DNA of 64,000 nt, from the NCBI RefSeq assembly GCF_027744825.2, contig NC_071334.1, positions 8,254,437-8,318,436 of the forward strand, written 5' to 3'. The translations under genes were made by a program, and so were the position numbers. Every line of letters begins with the position of its first letter. The stretch's first letter is position 1. The notes under the pieces were generated by a model. That model saw only the letters and a list, made by a program, of their open reading frames with translations, was not told the DNA's origin and did not search any database. This DNA comes from Synchiropus splendidus (Eukaryota > Chordata > Actinopteri > Syngnathiformes > Callionymidae). This document shows positions 21,441 to 44,165 of this stretch, piece by piece.

Positions 21441-21788
21441 GTCCGCGCAGGGTCGCCGGAGCTCACGCCGACTACAGCTACCGAACAAGGGGCGACATGA
21501 AGAACCCCACCAACGGAAGCCCCTCACAGGTGCACAACTTCATGGCACTTCCTCTGCATTTGTTTGCGGTTTAAACAAAAAGCAAACAACCGCAGCGGTT
21601 AGATTCCACACCGCTCCCAGCTCCTTCTCGGCCCAACTGTCCAAGTGAGGACTTCCTCATTGTTATATACGCTGAGCGCGAAATGCATGATGGGAGACTG
21701 TTACATAACAAAGCGGCGTCGATTCGAAGTGTTTCGCTAATGCTCAAATTGAATTAATTCACCAACAGACCAACATTAAAACAAAGCA

Positions 21789-21791
<3 letters not shown>

Positions 21792-21832
<41 letters not shown>
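21792..21832. repeat. (TA)n microsatellite
   Basis: A TA dinucleotide run followed by a short T tract. A second run lies at about 21968-21988. Confidence 0.9.
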
Positions 21833-21835
<3 letters not shown>

Positions 21836-22273
21836 TTTTACCATTGAAAGAACATTTATTCTATTATTTAATTCTTAAATTCTGCTTTTATCATTCGGAA
21901 TTTCTGTCAACACGGTATCAAGTCGGTCTCTTGAGGAAACGTCTTTAAAATTACAATATATAAACTTTATATATATATATATATATATTTATTTTATTTT
22001 TTTTTAAACATTTAACCAAATAAACCTACCGATGCTCGAGTAAGGAAACAACTCAGTACAGCACACAAAGCGGACTACTGTCAGAGACAAAGAGGAAAGT
22101 TACTTTCAGATATGTTACTGTAAGAGAAGTTTTATACTGAGGTCCAGCTTGCACATGTTTTAGCAGTCAATAATGTGTATATAAATAATTCAATTAAAAT
22201 GGCCATCTTCAGACTAACTTGGAGCAATATGCCAAGCACCTTTATGCAGCCAAAACATGCCACTCTTCAGCAG

Positions 22274-22279
22274 TTTATT
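22274..22279 (-). terminator. Candidate poly(A) signal of smim7
   Basis: The plus strand reads tttatt, so the minus strand has AATAAA about 450 nt after the smim7 stop codon. Confidence 0.35.
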
Positions 22280-22728
22280 AAATGTAAAGCATTGATCAAG
22301 CAAAGATGGAGGTTTAGTCACCTTTTATCTGATCAACGGTTCAGTTAAAATGGACAGAGTAATGTGACACATTTGAGCACACTTTTCAGACATTTCCTAA
22401 AAACACCTCTAATTTAAAGATTAACTTGGTGCTAGACCTGTATAACTAAACATATGTATTGTTGACTGATGGGGGGAAATGATGGAGCTGTTCATTTAGA
22501 TACTTAAAGACAGGAAAAGGCAGAGATTAAGGTAAAAGTCCTCACAAAAAAACTGATAAGTGTGCATCAAACCACCTCCTCGAGTTGCTCTTACAAGCAT
22601 GTATGAAGCAATAAATACAGTATTTTACACCTTTTGTACAACTGAGTGGGTTGTTGGATAAAACAGACATTGTTTATGTTAAAACAAGCCGAAAGAACAG
22701 GGTCCACTTGAGAGTCAGCCATCTTGGA

Positions 22729-23537
<809 letters not shown>

Positions 23538-24445
23538 CTTGTCCACATCACAAAGAAACTTCCGTGTTCGTAAACGCAACAAAATGTGTGACCAATGGGA
23601 TTGCAGCATGTAACATGGACGTTTTAGCCCTGAGTTTTGTTTGACAGGGCCACAACAGCGAACGCATGACTTAAACATTCGGTTTATCTACATCCATTAC
23701 TGAAAAATATTATCCATTTATAGTTTATTTATGCTTAGGCATGTAGTGCGTAACATATATACGAAGCAATATACTTGGGGGATGTTCAAGACTTGGAGGG
23801 TGTGGTGGCGTAGGGGAGTTGACCCAGCCTTGTTTCGATTTATTTCAATTCATGAGTCACATTGTAAAACGCAGATTACAACCGCTAAACTTTCAGACGT
23901 GTCCTTTCAGCGCTGCAGCCGGATGCACCTGTCAGTGTGTTTTGGCGCCCTCGTGTGGTAATTACCATTACTGCAGCTGCGATGACCAGCTCTCGCTGCG
24001 AAGACGCCAAAGAAAAACAAGGAAAACGCGCTTCTCGTTGATCTTAGATACCGACCGCAGCATCTCGTCTTAAAGCCGCAATATTCTGAATATCAGTCGG
24101 GCTGAAAAGGCAGCGTGATCGACATCCGTCATTGCGGAACAGCTGATGTTTATTTTGTCTTCCGGCAGGTAAACAGAAGCCTGCTTGACCGAAACGTCAT
24201 CGCAAAAACAATGACGTTTTAAGATCACTGTGCGACGCCCCTGCGTCCCAGCAGCTGCCGCCAGCGTCCGACGATGAGGATGATGAAGATGAAGCAGGGG
24301 TGCGAGGGGTATTAATAGGCGGCGTCACTCTCTCGCCCTCACTGTTGACACCGGGGGGTTTGGTGGAGAGCGGTGGACCGGGCTCGGGGGGCAAGATCCT
24401 CATCTCACTTGCTGGACTTTAATTCAACAACCACAAGGAGCAACC
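23538..24445. promoter_or_regulatory. Head-to-head promoter region of smim7 and tmem38a
   Basis: The start codons of smim7 (minus) and tmem38a (plus) are 908 bp apart and point away from each other, so both promoters must lie here or in 5' introns. The tmem38a side is GC-rich with a weak TATA-like tattaatag at 24310-24318. The tmem38a ATG has a strong context (gcaaccatgg). No sharper motif stands out. Confidence 0.45.
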
Positions 24446-26712
24446 ATGGATTTGCTTGCGGTTCTCAACCTGGGAGATTTCCCTCAAGTTTTCTCCAAAA
24501 TGGGAATGTTTCCGGTCTTTGACCTCGCGTACTACATCGTTTCCATCCTCTACCTCAAGTATGAACCAGGTACGGAAGATTGCCGCGTTTTAAAAGCCAA
24601 ATCTAGCCGTGTTTTTCTTTCTTATTGTTGTGTGAGTTGTTTTTTTTTCCACTGAGATGCATTTGAAGACAAAAGTAGCCGTGTTTTCATTCTGACTTGG
24701 AGTGATTTGCCTCCCTAGAAGGACTCTCGTCTGTGTAATAGCGCTTCCATATAAAGCTTGACCTGTTACATAAACCGCTGGTTGGCTGCTAGACGGATGG
24801 ATATCTGTTGTTCCTGCTGCTTGACCTCGTTCTTGCACATAAACCCTCAGTCATGTGAAAAAAACCAACTCAATCTGAGTGTGATTGTTCTTAAAAATGA
24901 CTTTTCCAGTTACACAAGATGTAACCAGAGTAAAGTCCAGCGCATGCCGACAACTTCAGGCAATAAATAGCAGCTCCTGAAATAGACATCAGTGGGACTG
25001 TGAAGCCCAACTGCTCTTCAAGACAAATCATCTGTCAGTTTCACTCCTGGATCGATCGATTCTGAGCTCTGTCGCCGCGAGTTGGAGGCCATCTCTGGCC
25101 ACTGCTTTCACACAAAGCTTCCTCGAGAACCAGGAGGTGCTCTTCATGCTCAGTGAGCGTATCAAAACCACCACAAAAAGAAAGTGGGTCACTAAAATGT
25201 AATTCTGCTTCCCTCCAGCAGACATGTGAAAACATGCATTTAGGTTAATCTGGGTTAATCTGACTCTGTGTTGGAAATGCTCATCTGTCTCTTCAGTATT
25301 GGAGCTGAGACCACGTCCCAAACTGAGTCACAATTCTTGTTTGTAACCTCGATCTCCTAAGGTCTCAATCGCGTATTGTTTGAGAAGTTCTGTAGGAGAC
25401 AGTCTCAGCAGCACTCCCTAGATGTGCCTTCAACGGTGGACTTCACTTGACCCACCTGCAAGCCAAGTGACCACCAAACCGATTTTCGGCGAAGGAGCAG
25501 ATCCCATTCTGCAGTGATATAGTCTCTGGCACCGAGTGTCCAACACTGCGCTCAGATACGTGATTTGTTCAGCCCATGAGACCAACATGGGGGGGTGCCA
25601 CTGGTTGGAATGGTGGACGTTGGGCTACTATACATTTTAGGTATGAGACTTGTGTGAATTTCACTTCATTAATAACGGAAACAATTGACTCTCTTTCGCA
25701 GGGAACATTTTTCAGTCAGGAATTTGAGGTGTACCACATTGTACTACAGCAAAACATCCGTGATGAAAGGAGATTTGATGTGGGGATGGAGGGAAGCCAC
25801 AGGTTTATGAAGCCTCTGCATGGAAGCACAAACATGAGGTTCGATGCACTTTATCACCGGAGCACTTTCATCCATATGTTGAAGCTTTCTGCACATGCAC
25901 CGATGGAACTTAAATCTGATCATTCTCCGATGACTCATTTTGTTATTGAGTCCCAAACCTTAGACTATTTTTATTTCGTCTCAAATTTAAGCAGAATTTA
26001 ACCCTGGCACTAGTGTTACACAAAAAACACGGAGGAGTTCGGACCGGGCCAGTTTCACACATGATGCAAAGCATGGTGAACTTGTTATGTGTAAGGCGTA
26101 TTCTGTACATGTTTGAGCTTCAAATCACATGGTCTCTGTTGCTCCATGGACCAATGGTGACTGGACCAGTGCATGAGCAGTCATGTTATTCAGCCTCATC
26201 GTGGCCACGTTATGAGCTATAGCACCAGAGGTGGGCAGTTAAATCTGCAGTGGGGCCACATCATGATCTGGCAGCGTCGCGAGGGGCTGTGGGATATTAT
26301 AAAAAATGCAAAATAGTCTTTTTGTAGATGATCGTTTATCATTTTATCATAATTAAATGACAAATGAAGACACATCAGGGGAAAACTGAAATATCTTATT
26401 TCAAATTCTGTTATAATTTATGATGAATAATTGTGAATGAATCGCAAATCAACAAATAACTCCAGCGTACTGAAAGAAAAGTATTAATCACAGCACAAAT
26501 GCAGCAGCATATCCAAGTATATAGGTATTAAATATTGAGATAACCAACATTAAATATCAAGAAAATATCACATATTAAGTATTAGAACATTTCAGAAAAA
26601 ATGTCGATACAATACTGCGCACTCAAGTATCGGAATATTTTCTTAGTCCCGTTCACCTGCGTGTGCTGTTCTCAGCACTGCAGTGAGCTGAGATTTGACA
26701 GAAATGTCTCTC

Positions 26713-26799
<87 letters not shown>

Positions 26800-29753
26800 A
26801 TATATATGTCAAATATATAACTTTGATACCGACAGTTAACAAAGAGAACGTGTTCAAAACTGAAGAAAAAACCATCACAACATCGGAAGAAGAGGTCATT
26901 CCATCTCTGAAGGATCTCATAAGAAATAGTTGTTGATCAGTGGGATCCTTCAGTTTGCATTTGCGTTTTAGTGTTCCAACAGTGGAAGGAGCCAGAAACA
27001 ATATCTCCAAAAATCTCCCAGTGCTATTTTAACACATGTTGTAGCTCAGCTCATTTAAATGCTGTAGCCTCTTATGTTGGTCCTTCATCATCCGCAAGTG
27101 GAGCCTTGCAAGCAGCCACACAGAACCACAACAATCTTCAGCATTTAAACAGTGGATACGATTGTCCTGAAAGGTCTTGGCTGTGAGGCAGAACCTTCCT
27201 GAAAACCGTCCAGTGAATGCAGTGTAGATTAAGTTTTTTTTCAAGGCAGCAGCTGCGGGAGGAGTCTTCCCATGCTGCCAGCATTTGCTCAGTCAAGGAG
27301 CTTTTTCAAAGACTCCTCTGAACGGATGTCCCTCAGAATGTCTCAATACATCCTTTGTCACTGGAGTAAAGACATCATCCCGCCACCTGCTGATCTCAGT
27401 TGGGAGTGGGACGCCCCCGCCCCCCAAAATATATATATTTTTAATTGTCACTTTGCATTACAACGACAGAAAACGAAGAATGTATGCAATGTTTTGGCTT
27501 CGGTGTTTGAATGTGCTGCTTGATTATTTTAGTACCGAATCTGCTTCCCACGTTTAAAGGCTCTATGACTCATAAAAACCTCTGAGTGAAATTGAAAATA
27601 AACAAATCATAATAATAGTCAAGCACTGAGCCGGGATGATAGTTGTTTAGAAGCAAATGGACAAAACAGAATTTTATCTAAGTACACAGAAATGTACAAG
27701 AAAATTGTGACAGAAAGTCAGTATGTCTCTCTTTTTTTATCTTTTCCCTGACAGCAAGTCAAAAACGTCTTCCCAGTATTTTGCTTTGTTATAAATAAAA
27801 CACCCACTTAACAGTTTGTTTTTCATTGTGCTAATAAGTCACATGTTGTGTTCAAAGTGTGTCACAACCAAATGTCCTCTTGCTGATCCATTTGCCAGTC
27901 AAATCTCTTCACTTACAAGCTGGTGGCGGATCACATGATGTCGAGTCTGCAGGGTCCGACCATCATCGTGAGCAGGAGGAACAAGTGTTGGGGTCGAAGG
28001 TTAAGACGGGGCCGACAGTTGCGAGGAAGGAGAGGCAGTTGAGCCGTTTTTATTTATAGGGGGGGGCATTTCTCAGCATCAGATTTCCTTCGAACTGAGC
28101 CTCGCTCACCTGTCACCGGACGTTCGGGAGGAGAAGGAGCCGCCTCGCTCCCGACACTGTCGGAACAATGAGCCTCTCATTGAGGATCACTTCTGGGTCA
28201 TGACATTAATACAAGCAAGTCCGAGAAAATCCTTGACTTACTGCGGTTGGAACAATGAAAACATTATAAATAAGGCAAAAATCTACATTATGAACATGTT
28301 AATAAACTAAGTGAATAGATACGTTCATGTGTCTAAAAACTGAAAATAAAGATCAAGTTGAAGTAAATACTGAGGATAGAGCTGATAATAAGAGGTAACA
28401 GGCTTGTCAGTTAGAGCTGCCGTCTGTGTCAACTGTCATGGTATTTCTATGTGGAATCCTCCCAGAATCCAAATACTTGCACTGGACCGTCTACTCTACA
28501 CGCTCACCTCCGGTTACTCTTCCACAAAATACATGAGGCGATGTAGACGTTAGAAACATGGCCGGACATTGGCCTTATAGTGGGCCTTGATATTACAACC
28601 CCTATTGTGAAGCCTCTCTCTTTTGTTGGAAGACTTGCAAGGTGTCCCTGGCGGTGGTCAGTAGCAAGTTTGTAGATGAAAATATGTAGGTGTTGTTTTT
28701 CACTCGTCTTTGTGGCATTTCTTGAGTCTGGTTTCTGTAGGTTTAAAAAGTCAACCATCCATTGAGCATTCCTTTTCTTGAGCTTATCTGAGGGCATCAT
28801 GGGGGCAGCAGCCGGAGTGAAGAGGCCCATACCTCCCACTCACTCCTCATTCAGGTGTAAAGTCAGCTGTCATTTTCAAACATATTCCGCAAGAATGTAA
28901 TAGTTTAACTAACTTTTTATTGAGTGAAACAAGCTTTTGTCCATTTTAAAATATCGCTGCAGTTTGTAGGACTCTGCCACAGAAGTTTGACTCCTCATCC
29001 CTTTTCACGTTGACATTTTTGTCAGCAGGTCGTCTCGTGCAGAATGAGTTGATGAGCTCTGAGTCAACATCAGCTCAGGATAAATAGTTATCAGGGCGTG
29101 AGCTCCAGTCTGAACTGGGCGTGTGCAAAGATACCGAGCCTAGACACACAGGCTGCCACTGATAAACACAGAGGGCAGTTCACTTGTCCATGCAGGAACC
29201 TTGAATAATGACGATATTAAAAAGGGGAAAATATACAGTGGATGGACACTTGCTGCTGTCATGTGCTGCATAACGCAAGCATAACTTTGTTATTTCAGAC
29301 ATTTAATTGCAACAAAATCATTTTTAAAGGAAAACAAAGGATTTTCATAAAAAAGTGAGCAAATTTATTAACAAAATGTATTATACAACAAGAACACATT
29401 AACAAGAAAGACATAAAAATAGCCCAACAATTAGTCTTTTTGTTGGAATTGCGCACATTTTCAAAAAAAAAAATGTAAATGTAATTTTATAAAAAAAAAA
29501 AAAACAGTGATAGAAGGAAGCAGGAGGAATGAAGAAGGAATGTGACTTACACTAAACTGCAGGCGGTGTGTGTTAAGGGAGTGCATCTGTGGGTGCTACT
29601 GCCTCCTGCTGTCTGTTTGAGCGCATGGCACTTAGACTTAGACTTAGACTAGACTTTATTGATCCCTATGGGATGACTCACTCCAGGAAATTTACATTTC
29701 CAGCAGCAATACAGGGAAGAAAGGTCATGCAGTCAGGAAGAGCATCACACAGA

Positions 29754-29800
<47 letters not shown>

Positions 29801-32800
29801 TAAACTAGATTAAAATAGGTTATTGCACCAGCGAGACGGTTATTGCACATTGAACAAGTGTCCATTACTATGTAGTGTAGGGTACCCTGCTACTTCCTCC
29901 CCCCAAGTGAGGAGTTGTAGAGTGTGATGGCATGGTGTACAAAAGAGTTCTTAAGTCTGTTGGTCCGACACTTGGGGAGCAGCAGCCTTTCACTGAACAA
30001 GCTCCTCTGGTTGCTGCTGATGGTGTGCAGAGGGTGGCTGGTGTTGTCCATAATATCCGCCAGTTTGTCCAGAGACCTTGGAATTTTTAATAATATTTAG
30101 GGCAATAATATGAAAATGAGGGTGATAATGAGTGGCTGGGCAAAGGTATGCGCTGTCCCAGTGCCTTTCTGGTTCAAATATATTGCAGAAATGTGAAGCT
30201 ACCGAGACTCTGTGCCACAAGACAAGCCTCAGGTGAGATCATTGCCTCAGTGACCTCTGGACGGAAGCAGAAGGGTGATATCTGGGAAGCAGGAAATGTT
30301 ATATAGCTCCTTCTCTCCTGCTCGTGCTCCCAGGCTCGGTGGAGGTTTCGCGCCGGAGCCCGGTGGCCTCCTGGCTCTGCGCCATGCTCTACTGCTTCGG
30401 CAGCTACATTCTGGCAGACGTCATGCTCGGCAGCAGCCCCCTGGACTATTTCCAACACAACAGCCACATCCTGCTGGCCACCGCTGTCTGGTGAGGGCCC
30501 TCTTCTCCCCTGTCTCTCTGCCTGCTTCACTCCATGTTTATCATCTCCTTCCCTCCCGCCTCCTCCTCAGGTACCTCATCTTCTACTGCCCTCTCAACCT
30601 CTTCTACAAGTGTGTGGCTTTCCTGCCCGTCAAGCTGGTGTTGGTGGCTCTGAAGGAAGTGGTCCGGACTCGCAAGATCGCCGCCGGCGTCCACCACGCC
30701 CACCACGCCTACCACCACGGCTTCTTCATCATGGTCATCGTCGGCTACGTCAAGGGTGAGAATTCATCCACCGGCACTTTAAAAGTTCTTGTCATTCAAA
30801 AAGCTTGAAGGCTTGAACCTTCAACCCCGTGTTCTACAAGTCATTTGACACCGAGTAAACACAGACTAAACACAGTTGGAATCATAGAGAGACAGAAACC
30901 AACCTGTTGCATGAATAAAGCCTGATTCTGAATGAAAGTGCTTCATGGAAACGCCAAATGAATTGACCCAATTTGGCTCATTCTGACGTCAGTTCGGATC
31001 TTAGGGAGTGGATCAGGCGGAGAGATCCGATCGTCTCTCTGTGTCCAGGATGAGTATTGCATCCTATGTCTACCCCACGTCACATGACTGCAAGTTGTAG
31101 AGCTGCCTGCATCAACGGCAAAAACTTCACAAAGAAACCAAACCACTCACAGCAACTGGTGACTGTTAACAGGAAAATAAAGAGAAACAGATGCAAATAA
31201 AAGGATTATTGTTTCATGCCATGTTAAAAGGGAAGATTTAATCTCAGACTGGAATTCATTCATTCAGATTGTGGAAAAAATGTAACTGAGCTAATATGAC
31301 AAGGAGAACATGACGTTTGTTTGTTTTAATTCATGTACAGTTTCAGAACTGTACAATTTGTTCAAACAATCAGAGGAGAAATTCTCACCAGTACGTTCCA
31401 GGGTACTTCAAATGATGACTATCCTGTAACTGCAATGGCGTTCAGTGAAGCTGTTGACAGTACTGTGAACTGTGCAGTGTGATGTCCTGCAGCCTGCACA
31501 TGTTTTATAAGCCGCATTTCTTGTCAATCCTTGTGGGGATATAAATATTTCATGGCTTGTAACTATTCCTTTTATAGCATTTATATCAGAGTGAAAACAT
31601 GAAAAAAATCCCTGCTCGAAAATGCATCGTAACAAATGGAAGATAGTAGCCAAACTGTCAAAAAAAGTCCAAATAAAAGCAGTGAAAATTAGATTAAGAA
31701 TCACTGAGGAATGTCCCCAAACGCGGACAGCTGTCCTCAGAGAGAGACAGCTCCAGTGTCAGTTGGAACACAGCGACCCGCACTTGTGCTGGCAGCAGCT
31801 GCTGCAGCAGACATGCGCTGCTGCAGCAGGGCGACGTGTGCATCACTGCAGCGCTGGCTCTCACTGTCGAAACAGTCCTGGGTTTAAATGTGCTTTCTCT
31901 CCTCTCAGGTTCCGGGGTTGCTCTGATGTCTAATTTCGAGCAGCTGCTGCGAGGAGTTTGGAGACCTGAGACCAACGAGATCCTCAACATGTCATTGTGA
32001 GTGTGAACAGAGAATTCCAACGTCGATGGCTGATGACATCATCGCTACAACTGGCTCCTAGAGTCTGCGCACCTTTTCACTTCCTCACCACTCTATGTTA
32101 GATGAGGGAAATGGCTTGTTTGACGTGAAACATTTGAAAACGCAGTCATTATATAGTTACTGAATTAAGCTTAAATACACTAAAGGCAATGTTGACATAT
32201 TTTGAAGGTACAATCACGTATGAATGCGTTGAATATTCGGCCATGTCTGACATTTGTCAGTGCTCTCGTCTGCTGTTTGAGTTTTCTCTCCTGTCTTGGT
32301 GAACACAGCCCGACCAAAGCCAGTCTGTACGGCGCCATCCTCTTCACCCTGCAGGAGGCGCACTGGTTGCCCATCTCCAAGAGCACCCTCATCCTCATCT
32401 TCACCCTCTTCATGGCCACCAGCAAGGTGAGACGCACCCCGAGTTGTCTGCCGCTGCTTGTGTTCACAGTTCAGTCAGTCCTGATGCGACTAAAATCTCT
32501 CTCAATGTCTAAACTGCCAATATAGTTGTGGAGGTAAATATATGGTGCGTGAACGTTCCTTCCCCAGTGATGTTCATTCTGAACATTCCGAAGCATTCTG
32601 AACACACCGCATTTTATATATATATAAATATAATAAAAATAATAAAACGTAACAAAATAAATAAAGCAAATATTTTTTAAATAAGGTGATATCAAAACTT
32701 GAATATTGCCACCATCCTGATTTATTGTGCTATTGTCAAACTGATGCTAAATAAACAATACTTTGTTGTATGTAAAAAATGTACAAAACATACATAAATG

Positions 32801-32918
32801 TATGTATGGGTCCATCATTTCATTCAGTAATATACTAAATTCATTCAAATTGGAAAATGTGGCTTGTTGTGGCAAATATTCTTATACGATTAAACTGCGA
32901 TTCATTGAGATTAGTTAA

Positions 32919-32994
<76 letters not shown>

Positions 32995-33511
32995 CTACTG
33001 TAATCTAACGTTTTTGATACTTTCTTCCTGCAAAGGTGATATATATTTAGAGTAACATCATGAAAGCTGATAAATGCCCATTAGTGTTTGTAAAGATCAA
33101 AGTTAGTAAACATAAAAAAATTTACCTTAAAATTACGACTTTGATGCAGTTACAAAGATCGGCCACACGAGTGCAGCAGTGGGCTCCAGAATTGAGCTGG
33201 ACCTGAGTTCATGACCTCAGACCAGTCCAGGCTGGCTCAGTCTGTTGGCACATAGGGAGGAAATATGAGGCTGAAATCTGTTGTGCCCTCACCTCTTCCT
33301 CCTGCGCCTCCAGGTGGTGATGACCGCCCGACACTCCCACGGCTCCCCCTTCGCACTCATCGAGTCCTGGATTTGCCATCTGCTGTTCGGCTCCCCTCTG
33401 GGAGGTTCGGAGGAAGACCACCACCACACCCCCGCCGCAGCCTCCGCCCCCAAGTCCAAGGAAGAGCTGAGCGAAGGCGCTCGCAAGAGGAAAGCAAAGA
33501 AAGCCGAGTAA
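24446..33511 (+). CDS. tmem38a: Trimeric intracellular cation channel type A (six coding exons)
   Basis: TMEM38A (TRIC-A) forms homotrimeric K+ channels in the sarcoplasmic/endoplasmic reticulum that balance charge during calcium release. Exons: 24446-24569, 30334-30490, 30571-30755, 31909-31996, 32309-32426, 33314-33511. All are GT-AG and the frame closes at 290 codons (289 aa; the human protein is about 299). The start reads [13 protein letters not shown], then [21 protein letters not shown]. Exon 3 carries the KEVVRTRKI segment, the conserved lipid-binding KEV motif, followed by a histidine-rich [10 protein letters not shown]. Exon 4 gives [17 protein letters not shown]. The C-terminus, [16 protein letters not shown], is lysine-rich, as expected for an ER/SR protein. 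Several hydrophobic helices precede it. The first intron is very long (5.8 kb) and holds most of the repeats. Confidence 0.96.
26226..26310. mobile_element. hAT-like element fragment
   Basis: The sequence cagaggtgggcagttaaat followed by a ggggccacat block matches the left end of the intact element at 8498-8939. I did not find the matching right end, so this is a truncated or decayed copy. The right border is arbitrary. Confidence 0.5.
26706..26818. repeat. Compound (CT)n-(TA)n microsatellite
   Basis: A CT run (about 26706-26752) passes directly into a TA run with two TG interruptions. Confidence 0.95.
29631..30075. mobile_element. Truncated teleost retroposon (tttattgatccc family)
   Basis: The stretch begins with repeated cttaga units and gactttattgatccctatggga. 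It continues through aaatttacatttccagcagca, an AAT microsatellite, ttgcacattgaacaagtgtccat, and tctgttggtccgacacttgggg...cagagggtggctgg. From memory this resembles a very common non-LTR retroposon tail in fish genomes. It carries no intact reading frame. Family name and exact ends are not determined. Confidence 0.55.
29755..29798. repeat. (AAT)n microsatellite
   Basis: About 14 tandem AAT units inside the retroposon fragment. Confidence 0.95.
32921..32992. repeat. (TA)n microsatellite
   Basis: A pure TA run of about 72 bp in tmem38a intron 5 (32427-33313). Confidence 0.95.
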
Positions 33512-33791
33512 AAGAGGAGCGAAAGGTGCGACTGTGACGGCGGCCCTCGGCGGGAGCCGGGGCCTCTCTGTTTTCCACAGACTCTGATAGTCAACCTGGA
33601 CATTGAAAACATTTTTATTCATCTGCATCAGTGAGTGACCCGCGTTCAGGACGACCAGCTGTTCAGAGGTTTAATTCGGTGCGGCTCACCTCGACTCAGT
33701 GCAGACAGGAATCCGGATGTAAAAAGAAAATCAGAATCAGTCCAATGTGAACGAAGCGTTTTGTGACGAAAGGTCGCTGCTTTTTACAAGA

Positions 33792-33797
33792 AATAAA
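33792..33797 (+). terminator. Poly(A) signal of tmem38a
   Basis: AATAAA about 280 nt after the stop codon, in an AT-rich setting and followed by a GT/G-rich stretch, as expected for a cleavage site. Confidence 0.6.
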
Positions 33798-34117
33798 GTG
33801 GAACAAAACTTCACCCACTTCACTCCGTGTTATGTAACTCTGGATGGGGAGGGTGGGAGAGGGGGTGGTGGCAGAGACCAGGGGTCAACCTGAGGTCGTG
33901 TCTTGAGGAAAGTCGGAAGCTCCCAATGTGACCCCAAACTCTTGCTGTCGGGTCATAAAACTGCTCTGATGAACTTTACAGGAGGTTGTAACACACACGA
34001 CCTTTGACCTGCACATTCCTTCAGCCCCGAATACAAACACATCAAGTGCAAACCTCACCAGAGGAGAACACGTTTCCTCAGATGGAACAGTGTGATTGTA
34101 TCCACAAAACTGCACCA

Positions 34118-34290
34118 TCTTTGTGGGGACCTCTCACTGCTTTGCCCAGCCTCTCATGCTCAGCGTAACCATCCAAAACATATGGCTCACCTGAACCAGG
34201 ACTCTGAACCAAACTAAAATTATCATTATTATGTAGATGTTTTCACCTTCAAAACTTGATGTGGACCAGCAAAAATGTCCTCACAATAAG
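34118..34290. repeat. Dispersed repeat, copy B
   Basis: Second copy of the repeat at 2485-2640, in the same orientation, sharing ggacctctc, gcccagcctctca, aaccatccaaaaca and atggctcacctgaaccagga. It ends in aaaatgtcctcaca, which mirrors the tgtgaggac start and hints at short inverted ends. Confidence 0.6.
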
Positions 34291-34691
34291 GAGGCTTGTC
34301 AAGACTTTGTACTCTCAAGTGTGGCAAAACATGCACCCGCCCACACACACACACAAGGCAGTAAACAAAACTCTACTGCAAAGAATGTCATCTGCTTAAA
34401 GCATCTCACACACAGCTTTTGTGGTGTGTTTTCATTGGAATAATCTGCAAACACTACGGATGGCATCGGGTTTAATGTCCTTCGCGGGGTCCAGACAGGG
34501 GACACCCCCGTATCACAGGGCCAAGGCAAGACCTGAGGCCAGGGAGATTGTCTTACCTCTACTTGTGAATGTCAGCTCATAAAATTCGTGACTTAAAAGT
34601 GAAGAGTACAGAAGCCCATCTTGAGGTGAGGACCGGGACAATTGCAGATGTTAGTGGCCCAGGTGGGCAGGAAAGAAACTCACAGTGATAC

Positions 34692-34725
34692 AAAAATAAA
34701 TAAATAAATAAATAAATAAATAAAT
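34692..34725. repeat. (AAAT)n microsatellite
   Basis: About eight tandem AAAT units. Confidence 0.95.
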
Positions 34726-34978
34726 CAAGAGGCAAAAGTCAACAAAAAGACCAGATCAGGAGGAAGGTCTGACTCATGGCCTTTTTCGGTCTAGTCTATG
34801 AACCAACACCAATGACCCTGAGGTTTTCTGGTCCAGGAGAAAACAGCAAGTAAAACAACTTTAAAGATCATGCTTGGGACCAAATCAGAGACACCAACCC
34901 GCTAGGTGAGGACCAACATGAGGACACTTAGGTGGCGGATAGACAGGATTGGTAACTGAGATTCGCATTGTGACGCTG

Positions 34979-35060
34979 GAGCTGAGGTGGGCAAAGCGTG
35001 GCCTGGGGGCGACACATGGCCTTTTGCCTGTATTTATGAGGACATGAGGAGACATGAGAA
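34979..35060. mobile_element. hAT-like end relic
   Basis: The sequence gctgaggtgggcaaagcgtggcc is close to the ends of the hAT-like element at 8498-8939. Only one end is recognisable, and the borders are approximate. Confidence 0.35.
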
Positions 35061-35336
35061 GTTAATAAAAAGTAACAAAAGATATTGGGGGAAATACCAG
35101 CTGAAGGCAACACGAGACATGCAGGTGATAGGAGCATGAGAGATGGAAGCCACAGGCTTCATGGGTCCTGGTCTTCAGGACTTCAATTCAAACTTGAAGA
35201 AGTCTGCAGCAACATATTAAAATGAGACAAGAGAGGGCCAAATGCAAGGACCAAGATTCCGGCCTCCATCTCTGCACGGGGGCAAACGTGGGAGTCCATG
35301 TAGGCGGGGGGAGGCTGCGGAGGGGGAGTGACGGTG

Positions 35337-35343
35337 TATAAAA
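35337..35343 (+). promoter_or_regulatory. TATA box of comp
   Basis: TATAAAA stands 52 nt before the comp start codon, in a GC-rich upstream stretch. Transcription would start near 35365-35370, leaving a 5' UTR of roughly 25-30 nt. A TATA promoter fits a tissue-restricted matrix gene. Confidence 0.65.
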
Positions 35344-35394
35344 CCAGAGCAGAGGAAAGGGTTTGTGAAGAAAGCTGGGAGATCGTGGACAACC

Positions 35395-44069
<8,675 letters not shown>

Positions 44070-44159
44070 CATCCATGAGATTATTAGTCCTGGAATAAGA
44101 GGAAAGAGCTGGTTTGGTGGTGCGTTCTTAAATAGTGACGTTAAAGGTGACGATTTTAA

Positions 44160-44165
44160 AATAAA
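44160..44165 (+). terminator. Poly(A) signal of comp
   Basis: AATAAA about 90 nt after the comp stop codon, followed by a T/G-rich stretch (gcattgctgtttttcc). Confidence 0.6.

Larger units (their letters stand above)
21441..22728. other. med26 upstream region and smim7 3' UTR
   Basis: It holds the med26 promoter side, two TA-rich microsatellites (about 21792-21832 and 21968-21988) and the probable smim7 3' UTR. A minus-strand AATAAA at 22274-22279 lies about 450 nt past the smim7 stop and is its best poly(A) candidate. Confidence 0.5.
24570..30333 (+). other. tmem38a intron 1
   Basis: A 5.8-kb GT-AG intron. It contains a hAT-like relic near 26226, a CT/TA microsatellite, an AAT microsatellite and a retroposon fragment at 29631-30075. 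A 141-codon open frame (25576-26001, plus) and a 111-codon frame (28504-28839, minus) show no domain and are treated as chance. Confidence 0.85.
33512..35394. other. tmem38a 3' UTR and comp upstream region
   Basis: The left part holds the tmem38a 3' UTR, with an AATAAA at 33792-33797 about 280 nt after the stop. The middle holds copy B of a dispersed repeat, an AAAT microsatellite and a hAT-like relic. The right end holds the comp core promoter. I see no other gene. Confidence 0.6.
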
